A stretch of 5,312 nt of DNA from positions 1-5,312 of the forward strand of contig CANESA010000047.1 in assembly GCA_947440735.1 (NCBI GenBank), read 5' to 3'. Within the stretch, counting starts at the first letter, position 1; every line of letters starts with the position of its first letter. The position numbers were made by a program, and so were the translations under genes. This DNA is from Candidatus Nanopelagicaceae bacterium (GTDB lineage Bacteria > Actinomycetota > Actinomycetes > Nanopelagicales > Nanopelagicaceae). The notes under the pieces are model-generated. The model was given only the letters and a program-made list of their open reading frames with translations. It was not told the DNA's origin and did no database searches. Positions 1-5,312 of the stretch are shown here, in pieces.

Positions 1-993
1 AAGAAGATTAAGACTGGATTTACTACAGATGCTGAAGCCTTAGCCTGGCTCTTTGCAAAATCTCACCACCCTGTACTGGCAGCGCTACTTCGTATTCGTG
101 AGACGAAGAAGTTAGCCTCGACAATCGAAGGTTTGATTGCAGAGATCGCATCTGATCAACGTATCCACACGCACTTTGCTCAGACCGTCACAGCGACAGG
201 TCGACTCTCATCAGTAGGTCCCAATCTACAGAACATTCCGGTTCGTACCGAAGAAGGGCGCAAAATTCGCGATTGCTTCATTGCAGGTAAAGGCTTTGAT
301 CAACTGATCACTGCAGATTACAGCCAGATAGAGATGCGCATCATGGCCCATTTATCAAATGACGCGCATCTTCTTGAAGCATTTTCATCTGGAGAAGATC
401 TCCATGCAACGGTTGCAGCCGAGGTCTTTGGTGTCGCGCCTACTGATGTAGATCCTGAAATGCGTCGCCAGATTAAGGCGATGTCATACGGTCTTGCCTA
501 TGGCCTGAGTTCATACGGACTTGCAGCCCAGCTGGATCTCTCACCACCTGCAGCGCAAGACTTGATGGATCGTTACTTCCTTCGCTTTGGAGGGATCAGA
601 GATTATTTAAAGAACGTTGTTGAGGAAGCGCGCAAGGTCGGATATACCGAGACGGTATTAGGTCGTCGCAGATATTTGCCCGATCTTATGCAGGACAATC
701 GCGTACGTCGCGAAATCGCAGAGCGGATGGCTTTGAACGCACCTATCCAAGGCTCAGCTGCTGACATCATTAAATTAGCAATGCTCAATGTGCAGAAGGC
801 CCTCGTGGCTGAAGGATTGCGTTCTCGATTGCTACTGCAGGTGCATGACGAGTTAATTCTTGAGAGCGTTACGGAGGAAATTGATATTGCCACCGAGATT
901 CTTCGCCGCGAGATGGGAAATGCATATCCACTTAAAGCACCGCTCGATGTCAACGTTGGGGTGGGAATGAGCTGGAATGAAGCGGCACACTAA
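1..993 (+). CDS. polA: DNA polymerase I, C-terminal polymerase domain (5' end outside window)
   Basis: This is the last 330 codons of a gene that enters from the left edge in frame 1, so the 5' nuclease and proofreading-like domains (the family is about 900 residues) are not visible. Pol I fills gaps after nucleotide excision repair and during Okazaki fragment maturation. Numbering residues from base 1: TGRLSS is at 66-71; motif A DYSQIE starts at the metal-binding Asp106, with the ribose-excluding Glu111; the O-helix carries Arg155, Lys159 and Tyr163; motif C is QVHDE, with catalytic Asp283 and Glu284. Spacings from the first Asp to the O-helix aromatic (57) and to the second Asp (177) equal those of E. 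coli D705, F762 and D882, so the core is collinear and should be active. The O-helix aromatic is Tyr rather than Phe. The reading frame is open upstream of the TTG at 133, so that codon is internal. The stop at 991-993 lies 3 bases from the end of the convergent MFS gene. Uvr excision depends on this enzyme, and uvrB lies downstream. Confidence 0.97.
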   Translation, partial: KKIKTGFTTDAEALAWLFAKSHHPVLAALLRIRETKKLASTIEGLIAEIASDQRIHTHFAQTVTATGRLSSVGPNLQNIPVRTEEGRKIRDCFIAGKGFDQLITADYSQIEMRIMAHLSNDAHLLEAFSSGEDLHATVAAEVFGVAPTDVDPEMRRQIKAMSYGLAYGLSSYGLAAQLDLSPPAAQDLMDRYFLRFGGIRDYLKNVVEEARKVGYTETVLGRRRYLPDLMQDNRVRREIAERMALNAPIQGSAADIIKLAMLNVQKALVAEGLRSRLLLQVHDELILESVTEEIDIATEILRREMGNAYPLKAPLDVNVGVGMSWNEAAH

Positions 994-996
994 AAC

Positions 997-2223
997 TTAA
1001 GTATTACGGTTTGCGTTATCAGCCATGGCAGCAAGATCTTCTTCATCGGTTGGGAGATCATTTGCAGCAGAGAGTCTGCCCGCGCCGATGCTGAGAATAA
1101 GGAAACCAAAAAATAACATGAGTGGCAGCATTGCTAAGCCAACGCGTGGAGAGAAGTACTCGGAGACAACCCCGCCGACTGCAGCGCCGACTGCCATGAA
1201 AGAACCTTCGACGCTCCAGATCCAACCAAGTGATGATGTCTGCGACCCTTGTGGTCGCACCGCTTCAAGTACTTCAAAGTAAAAGACTTGTACCGCTCCG
1301 CCAACGAAACCGATTGACGCTCCAACTACCGCCATCGTCCAGTCTGGATATGTAATGACTACTGGAATACAGGTAATGAACCAGAAGAGATATGCGCGTC
1401 GCAGCGCTGGCAATGGTGCCAATTTCTTTGATACCAAGCCACCAAGTAATCCGCCTATAACTGTTGCAACGCCAAAGGATGCAAATATCCACGCTACGCG
1501 ATGGGGGACACCTTCTTGCGTTGCAAATGCTGGGACGGCCACATCGAAGACGCCCCAACCAAATCCGATGAAGCAGCCCTCAAACATGAGGAGTTGCATG
1601 GCACGGTTAGCAAAGATATTACCCTGGCCCTTGACCTTCTTCTCTGGAATCCAATTACGCGAGACTGGTGTGAGAGCGAGTGCTATTCCTCCTGTAAACA
1701 TCAGGGCCGCAACAGTATCGAGTGCGAGATAAGAGCGACTAGAGAGTGCAAGTGAGGTGACAACCACTGGGCCGATTACATTTGTCGAACTCATCATGGC
1801 TGAATCAAATGCATAGGCGGTACGCAAGTATGTGTCGGGGACAAGATCTTTCCAAAGTGGACGCACAGATAAATTAATCGGTGGCGCTGTAATGCCAAGA
1901 ATAAAAGCTGTGATGAGGATAGATCGCGAAGTCTCCATGCTGTTGAGTGTCAGGATGAGGGCTGAATATGAAGGAACTAAAAGTCTTAGAGTCCACTTCT
2001 GGCCCCATCTATCCATCACAGAGCCGCGGATTCCGGCAGTCAGGGAACCAGCTAAAGAATTTAATCCGATTGCAAAACCGGCGATGGCAACTGAACCAGT
2101 TTCCTGTTCGGCTTTGAAGAAAATTCCAAGACCAATCATTCCGTAGGCTAAACGGGCGGGGAAGGCGCTAATCCCTAGTGAGATCACTTGGGGAAAGGTA
2201 AAGAGTTCCCGATATCGCTTCAT
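997..2223 (-). CDS. Major facilitator superfamily (MFS) transporter, substrate unknown
   Basis: A 408-residue integral membrane protein with about twelve hydrophobic segments, roughly at residues 11-36, 44-66, 79-95, 100-118, 141-163, 167-186, 209-232, 244-264, 275-292, 296-316, 331-353 and 360-381. The cytoplasmic loop after segment 2 (residues 67-79) matches the MFS signature motif A pattern (G-x3-D-R-x-G-x-K-x2-L). A long basic loop around residues 187-206 separates the two six-helix halves, and the last 25 or so residues form an acidic cytoplasmic tail. MFS proteins are secondary carriers; a proton-coupled efflux role is common for this shape, but nothing here fixes the substrate. The frame stays open upstream to a TTG at 2295, adding 24 polar residues. 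I prefer the ATG at 2223 because MKRYRELF leads directly into the first helix, as is usual in this family, and because a TAGAAT box sits eight bases upstream. The gene is divergent from rpsA and convergent with polA, so it is not part of their operon. Confidence 0.88.
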   Translation of the reverse strand: MKRYRELFTFPQVISLGISAFPARLAYGMIGLGIFFKAEQETGSVAIAGFAIGLNSLAGSLTAGIRGSVMDRWGQKWTLRLLVPSYSALILTLNSMETSRSILITAFILGITAPPINLSVRPLWKDLVPDTYLRTAYAFDSAMMSSTNVIGPVVVTSLALSSRSYLALDTVAALMFTGGIALALTPVSRNWIPEKKVKGQGNIFANRAMQLLMFEGCFIGFGWGVFDVAVPAFATQEGVPHRVAWIFASFGVATVIGGLLGGLVSKKLAPLPALRRAYLFWFITCIPVVITYPDWTMAVVGASIGFVGGAVQVFYFEVLEAVRPQGSQTSSLGWIWSVEGSFMAVGAAVGGVVSEYFSPRVGLAMLPLMLFFGFLILSIGAGRLSAANDLPTDEEDLAAMADNANRNT

Positions 2224-2231
2224 AGTGAGTG

Positions 2232-2237
2232 ATTCTA
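2232..2237 (-). promoter_or_regulatory. Candidate -10 box (TAGAAT) for the MFS gene
   Basis: On the minus strand TAGAAT fits the actinobacterial -10 pattern TAnnnT and ends eight bases before the ATG at 2223. Transcription would start at or within about two bases of the start codon, giving a leaderless or nearly leaderless mRNA. No convincing Shine-Dalgarno sequence lies between it and the ATG. I cannot see a good -35 hexamer at the expected distance, so this remains a pattern match. Confidence 0.45.
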
Positions 2238-2287
2238 TGCGGGGATTTGCCCGGCAGTCCCTCACCCGCGTACCCTTCACCTGTTCT

Positions 2288-2304
2288 TCAGGCAAATAGC
2301 CTGA
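2288..2304. repeat. Small inverted repeat in the MFS/rpsA divergent region
   Basis: TCAGGC and GCCTGA are perfect inverted copies separated by AAATA, a 6-bp stem with a 5-base loop, extendable by one G-T wobble pair. It sits in the 114-base gap between the two divergent genes and overlaps TAGCCT (2297-2302), which fits the TAnnnT -10 pattern for rpsA. It could be an operator half-site pair, a weak hairpin in the rpsA leader, or chance. It lacks a T-run and is too short to be a terminator. Confidence 0.3.
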
Positions 2305-2328
2305 GTCCTACTACTTAATTATCCCTAC

Positions 2329-2332
2329 GGAG
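2329..2332 (+). promoter_or_regulatory. Shine-Dalgarno sequence (GGAG) that fixes the rpsA TTG start
   Basis: GGAG lies five bases before the TTG at 2338. It is the only clear Shine-Dalgarno sequence ahead of a gene in this window. It supports the TTG as the true start, since no in-frame ATG or GTG is nearby and the protein from this codon matches the usual actinobacterial S1 N-terminus. Confidence 0.75.
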
Positions 2333-2337
2333 CTCAC

Positions 2338-3720
2338 TTGTCTACATCACCAGTAATTGCAGTAAATGACATCGGATCAGCTGAAGATTTTCTAGCAGCA
2401 ATCGAAGGCACAATCAGAAATTTCAACGACGGAGACCTCGTCGAAGGCACAGTCGTTCAGATAGATCGCGAAGAAGTACTTCTTGATATTGGGTACAAAA
2501 CAGAAGGTGTTATCCCTTCACGCGAACTCTCAATCCGCCACGATGCAGATCCAAATGACATTGTTAAGGTTGGCGACAAGGTAGAAGCTCTTGTTCTTCA
2601 GAAGGAAGATAAAGAAGGACGCCTCATCCTCTCTAAGAAGCGTGCTCAGTACGAGCGTGCATGGGGAGAGATCGAAGGCAAGAAGGAACGCGACGAAGTT
2701 GTCGTCGGAACAGTTATTGAAGTTGTTAAGGGCGGACTTATCGTTGATATCGGTTTGCGTGGCTTCTTGCCAGCATCACTGGTTGAAATGCGTCGCGTCC
2801 GCGATCTCACACCATATATTGGTAAGCAGGTCGAAGCTCGCATCATCGAACTCGACAAGAACCGCAACAACGTTGTTCTTTCACGTCGTGCATTCCTTGA
2901 GCAGACACAATCTGAATCTCGTACAACATTCCTCAACCAGCTCCAAAAGGGCCAGGTTCGCACAGGAGTTGTTTCATCCATCGTTAACTTTGGTGCATTC
3001 GTTGACCTTGGTGGCGTAGATGGTCTTGTCCACGTATCAGAGCTTTCATGGAAGCACATTGATCACCCGGGCGAAGTTGTTGAAGTGGGCGATGAAGTTA
3101 CTGTTGAAGTACTTGAAGTTGATTTCGAGCGTGAGCGCGTTTCACTCTCACTCAAGGCGACACAGGAAGATCCATGGCAGGCATTTGCTCGTACACACAC
3201 AATTAATCAGGTCGTTCCAGGTGTTGTGACCAAGCTCGTTCCATTCGGCGCATTCATTCGCGTTCATGAAGGAATCGAAGGGCTTGTACATATCTCTGAG
3301 TTGGCAGAACGCCACGTAGAAATTCCTGAGCAAGTTGTCGCAGTTGATGACGAGCTATTCGTCAAGATCATTGATATTGATCTTGAGCGTCGCCGCATCT
3401 CACTCTCATTGAAGCAGGCTAATGAAGGTACCGAAGTTGAAATCGAAGCATTCGATCCAACACAGTACGGAATGGCTGCTCGCTATGATGCAGAAGGAAA
3501 CTTCATCTACCCAGAAGGTTTCGATCCTGAAACTCAAGAGTGGAAGCCAGGACATGACGCCCAACGCGAAGAGTGGGAACGTCAGTACCAGGAAGCACAA
3601 GTTCGATTCCTAGCTCACAAGAAGCAGAAGGCAGAGGCGAAGGTTGCTGATGCTGCCGGTGTACCAGCTGATGCACCAGTCGAAGCACCAGCTGCCGAAA
3701 CTACTGAGACTGCTGAATAA
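2338..3720 (+). CDS. rpsA: 30S ribosomal protein S1 (four-S1-domain actinobacterial form)
   Basis: A 460-residue RNA-binding protein of the small ribosomal subunit, which in the family helps bind and unfold mRNA at initiation. Four S1 (OB-fold) domains are visible at about residues 33-101, 118-183, 204-272 and 289-357. Domains 3 and 4 carry the classical pattern G-V-V-x8-GAFV/I followed by GLVH-V/I-SEL and ending in R-I/V-SLSLK. The first two are more diverged, ending in LILSKKRAQ and VVLSRRA. The tail (358-460) holds the actinobacterial FDP-x-QYGMA / EGFDPET segment, a charged helical stretch near 405-436 and an Ala/Pro/Glu-rich disordered end. E. coli S1 has six domains and about 557 residues; four domains and 460-480 residues are normal in Actinobacteria. 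Translation starts at TTG with GGAG five bases upstream. The gene lies downstream of polA in the usual actinobacterial order, but with a minus-strand MFS gene in between, so it needs its own promoter in 2224-2337. A strong terminator follows the stop, making it probably monocistronic. Confidence 0.97.
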   Translation: MSTSPVIAVNDIGSAEDFLAAIEGTIRNFNDGDLVEGTVVQIDREEVLLDIGYKTEGVIPSRELSIRHDADPNDIVKVGDKVEALVLQKEDKEGRLILSKKRAQYERAWGEIEGKKERDEVVVGTVIEVVKGGLIVDIGLRGFLPASLVEMRRVRDLTPYIGKQVEARIIELDKNRNNVVLSRRAFLEQTQSESRTTFLNQLQKGQVRTGVVSSIVNFGAFVDLGGVDGLVHVSELSWKHIDHPGEVVEVGDEVTVEVLEVDFERERVSLSLKATQEDPWQAFARTHTINQVVPGVVTKLVPFGAFIRVHEGIEGLVHISELAERHVEIPEQVVAVDDELFVKIIDIDLERRRISLSLKQANEGTEVEIEAFDPTQYGMAARYDAEGNFIYPEGFDPETQEWKPGHDAQREEWERQYQEAQVRFLAHKKQKAEAKVADAAGVPADAPVEAPAAETTETAE

Positions 3721-3732
3721 ATTATCGTAAGT

Positions 3733-3769
3733 AAGAAAGCCTCACACGTTGATCGTGTGGGGCTTTCTT
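3733..3769 (+). terminator. Rho-independent terminator after rpsA
   Basis: A 16-bp stem (arms 3733-3748 and 3754-3769) closes a 5-base loop TTGAT. All pairs are Watson-Crick except one G-T wobble. The 3' arm ends in CTTTCTT and is followed by a pyrimidine-rich stretch. It starts 12 bases after the rpsA stop and ends 31 bases before coaE, so it should separate rpsA transcription from coaE. Because the 5' arm is A-rich, it may also work weakly on the opposite strand. Confidence 0.92.
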
Positions 3770-3788
3770 CATTCCATAACAGCACAGG

Positions 3789-3794
3789 TAGGCT
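3789..3794 (+). promoter_or_regulatory. Candidate -10 box (TAGGCT) for a leaderless coaE mRNA
   Basis: TAGGCT fits the TAnnnT -10 pattern of actinobacterial housekeeping promoters. It ends six bases before the ATG at 3801, so the predicted +1 is the A of the start codon. The strong terminator just upstream means coaE needs a promoter in about this place. The -35 position (about 3766-3771, TCTTCA) matches the consensus poorly and falls on the end of the terminator stem. A weak Shine-Dalgarno reading of AGG in the same bases is the main alternative. Confidence 0.6.
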
Positions 3795-3800
3795 CTGCGC

Positions 3801-4406
3801 ATGAAGGTAATCGCGCTCACGGGTGGAATTGGTGCCGGCAAGTCAACGGTCGCTCAATTTTTTAGTGAGCTTGGGGCTAGCGTTGTAGATGCTGATCATC
3901 TTGCACGAATTGCAATTGAACGCGGCAGTGAAGGTTTTGATGAAGTTGTTGCTCGCTTCGGCGAAAAAATCTTGGCCAACGGTGACATTAACCGTAAAGC
4001 GCTTGCAGAGATAGTCTTCTCTGATCCCGTCGCTAAAGCTGATCTTGAAGGAATTATTCATCCCCGTGTTCAGAAACTATTTACACAAGCGGTCCTTGAT
4101 AATGAACCTGCTGCACATCTGATTTACGAAATACCGCTTCTCGTTGAAACTGATGCGGCGAGCAAGTTTGATTTCATTGTTACCGTTGAAGCTGATGAAG
4201 AACTGCGCACCGAGCGTTTATTGACGCGCGGAATGTTCATCACTGATATCAAGGCCCGCTTTGCGAGCCAGGCACCATCGCAGGCACGTATCGATATTGC
4301 AGATGCGGTCATTGTTAACGACGGAGACGAGGACCACCTTCTGCGTCAGGTTGAAAATCTCTGGGAGGGGCAAATTGCTGACCTCTCATCAGAGGGATCT
4401 CGCTAG
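3801..4406 (+). CDS. coaE: Dephospho-CoA kinase
   Basis: A 201-residue cytoplasmic P-loop kinase that phosphorylates the 3'-hydroxyl of the ribose of dephospho-CoA with ATP, the last step of coenzyme A synthesis. The Walker A loop GGIGAGKST (residues 8-16) follows the first strand. The DAD segment at 30-32 carries the conserved acidic residues near the substrate. HPRV (87-90), the YEIPLLVE strand (109-116) and the C-terminal R-x5-AD-x-VI-x-N-x-G element (163-175) are all in family order. Length is typical for a stand-alone CoaE. As I recall, the M. tuberculosis protein is about twice this size because of a fused GrpB-like domain, which is absent here. The lid segment TRGMFITDIKARFASQ (142-157) appears one residue shorter than the common RDGMSEEDARARIAAQ form. 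The start is the ATG at 3801, six bases after a TAGGCT box. uvrB begins 12 bases after the stop, so read-through into uvrB is likely. Confidence 0.96.
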   Translation: MKVIALTGGIGAGKSTVAQFFSELGASVVDADHLARIAIERGSEGFDEVVARFGEKILANGDINRKALAEIVFSDPVAKADLEGIIHPRVQKLFTQAVLDNEPAAHLIYEIPLLVETDAASKFDFIVTVEADEELRTERLLTRGMFITDIKARFASQAPSQARIDIADAVIVNDGDEDHLLRQVENLWEGQIADLSSEGSR

Positions 4407-4412
4407 TAGGCT
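4407..4412 (+). promoter_or_regulatory. Candidate -10 box (TAGGCT) for a leaderless uvrB mRNA
   Basis: The same hexamer as upstream of coaE lies directly after the coaE stop codon and ends six bases before the GTG at 4419. The predicted +1 would be the G of the start codon. With the preceding G the shared string is GTAGGCT. I see no good -35 box at 17-18 bases upstream (that stretch is coaE coding sequence). AGG within it could alternatively be a weak Shine-Dalgarno sequence for a coaE-uvrB transcript. Confidence 0.55.
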
Positions 4413-4418
4413 ACCGAC

Positions 4419-5312
4419 GTGTCTGACAATGGTGATTTCACCCGTATCGCTTCGCCCTTTCAGGTCATCTCTGACTATGTACCTGCCGGCGATCAACCTC
4501 AAGCTATCGAAGAGATTGCGCAACGAATAAATGCTGGCGAGAAGGATGTTGTACTTCTAGGAGCTACCGGCACAGGAAAGTCTGCAACAACGGCGTGGCT
4601 TATTGAGCGATTACAGCGTCCAACGCTGGTCTTAGCTCCCAATAAAACACTCGCCGCTCAACTCGCAAATGAGTTTCGAGAGCTACTACCAAATAACGCC
4701 GTTGAATATTTCGTCTCTTATTACGACTATTACCAACCAGAAGCCTATGTACCGCAGACAGATACCTTTATCGAAAAAGATTCAAGCGTTAATGATGAGG
4801 TTGAACGGCTCCGCCACTCTGCTACAAATTCACTTCTCACAAGGCGCGATGTGATCGTAGTTGCCACAGTTTCTTGCATCTACGGATTAGGCACACCTCA
4901 GGAATATATCGATCGCATGCTCCATATCAAGGTAGGGGACGAGATCGAACGCAACGCTCTCCTTCGCAAGTTTGTCGATGTCCAATACAAGCGCAATGAC
5001 ATCGCCTTCGAGCGCGGTACGTTCCGCGTTCGTGGAGATACGATCGAGATTATCCCGATGTACGAAGAACTTGCAATCCGTATTGAGATGTTCGGTGATG
5101 AGATAGAGAAGATCATGACCTTGCACCCGCTGACGGGTGAAATCATCCGTGACGAAAGTGAAGTTCATATCTTCCCTGCGACCCACTATGCGGCAAGCCC
5201 TGAGACTATGAAGCGCGCCATTGGTGACATTCAGGATGAACTTCAGATACAGCTCAATGCTTTTGAGAAACAGGGCAAGTTATTGGAGGCGCAACGTCTT
5301 CGTATGCGTACA
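4419..5312 (+). CDS. uvrB: Excinuclease ABC subunit B, N-terminal part (3' end outside window)
   Basis: An open frame of 298 codons runs to the right edge without a stop; the full protein is about 670-720 residues. UvrB receives damaged DNA from UvrA, verifies the lesion with its ATP-dependent helicase-like fold, and then recruits UvrC for incision. The Walker A loop GATGTGKS is at residues 48-55, with motif Ia APNKTLAAQ at 73-81. The lesion-probing beta-hairpin begins with [10 protein letters not shown] at 101-110 and continues through [18 protein letters not shown] (119-136). VSCIYGLG (151-158) leads into domain 2, which contacts UvrA, up to about residue 250. FPATHY (252-257) and EAQRLRMRT (290-298) are family hallmarks of domain 1b. 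Helicase motifs II-VI and the UvrC-binding C-terminus lie beyond the window. The start is inferred: GTG at 4419 gives a short leader before the conserved [19 protein letters not shown], and it is six bases after TAGGCT. It follows coaE by 12 bases. Confidence 0.96.
   Translation, partial: MSDNGDFTRIASPFQVISDYVPAGDQPQAIEEIAQRINAGEKDVVLLGATGTGKSATTAWLIERLQRPTLVLAPNKTLAAQLANEFRELLPNNAVEYFVSYYDYYQPEAYVPQTDTFIEKDSSVNDEVERLRHSATNSLLTRRDVIVVATVSCIYGLGTPQEYIDRMLHIKVGDEIERNALLRKFVDVQYKRNDIAFERGTFRVRGDTIEIIPMYEELAIRIEMFGDEIEKIMTLHPLTGEIIRDESEVHIFPATHYAASPETMKRAIGDIQDELQIQLNAFEKQGKLLEAQRLRMRT

Noticed and set aside
603..953. Open frame of 116 codons antisense to polA
   Set aside because: It lies opposite conserved Pol I motifs in polA, has a Ser/Arg-rich composition typical of an antisense shadow, and has no start signals.
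1025..2146. Several plus-strand open frames (1025-1282, 1355-1732, 1501-1755, 1832-2146)
   Set aside because: All lie opposite the MFS gene, whose hydrophobic segments and motif A are clearly real. Their products are low-complexity and polar, with no recognisable domain.
2224..2295. Extension of the MFS protein to the TTG at 2295
   Set aside because: The 24 extra residues are polar and unlike an MFS N-terminus, and a -10-like TAGAAT lies inside the segment close to the preferred ATG.
2591..3229. Alternate-frame and antisense open frames inside rpsA
   Set aside because: rpsA is conserved over its full length, and these frames have odd composition and no ribosome binding site. They follow from the biased codon use of a highly expressed gene.
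3112..3420. Similar nucleotide stretches at the ends of S1 domains 3 and 4 that look like a direct repeat
   Set aside because: They encode the same R-x-I/V-SLSLK strand of homologous S1 domains, so the similarity comes from ancient domain duplication and is not a separate DNA repeat.
4390..4421. Possible LexA (SOS) box ahead of uvrB
   Set aside because: I looked for the actinobacterial GAAC-N4-GTTC type palindrome upstream of the GTG and found none, so SOS control from this position is not supported.
4887..5186. Minus-strand open frame of 99 codons opposite uvrB
   Set aside because: The plus strand encodes unmistakable UvrB domain 2 sequence over the whole stretch, so the opposite frame is a shadow.

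Overview
The window reads as a chromosomal housekeeping segment of an actinobacterium with moderate GC content. Gene content and order (polA, then rpsA, coaE and uvrB on the same strand) match the conserved actinobacterial cluster known from Mycobacterium and Streptomyces. The RpsA, UvrB and Pol I sequences closely resemble the mycobacterial proteins as I remember them. The base composition is much less GC-rich than in those genera, and the genes are compact. A small-genome aquatic actinobacterium (for example the freshwater acI/Nanopelagicales group) is therefore plausible, but that placement is inference.

Layout: (1) 1-993, the 3' end of polA on the plus strand, covering the palm and fingers of DNA polymerase I with an intact active site. 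(2) 997-2223, an MFS transporter on the minus strand, convergent with polA and only 3 bases from it, with no terminator between them. (3) 2224-2337, a short divergent promoter region between the MFS gene and rpsA, with a small inverted repeat. (4) 2338-3720, rpsA, ribosomal protein S1 with four S1 domains, started from TTG behind a clear Shine-Dalgarno sequence and followed by a strong intrinsic terminator at 3733-3769. (5) 3801-4406, coaE, dephospho-CoA kinase. (6) 4419 to the window end, the first 298 codons of uvrB, which is open at the right edge and easy to miss because no stop codon lies inside the window.

The genes serve replication and repair (polA, uvrB; Pol I fills the gap left by UvrABC excision), translation (rpsA) and coenzyme A synthesis (coaE). 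The transporter is the odd one out. I see no mobile element, CRISPR array, tRNA, rRNA or new multi-gene system. The most interesting signal is small: coaE and uvrB are each preceded by the identical hexamer TAGGCT exactly six bases before the start codon. This is the geometry of an actinobacterial -10 box driving a leaderless mRNA. The MFS gene has a similar TAGAAT eight bases before its preferred ATG, while rpsA alone has a Shine-Dalgarno-type leader.
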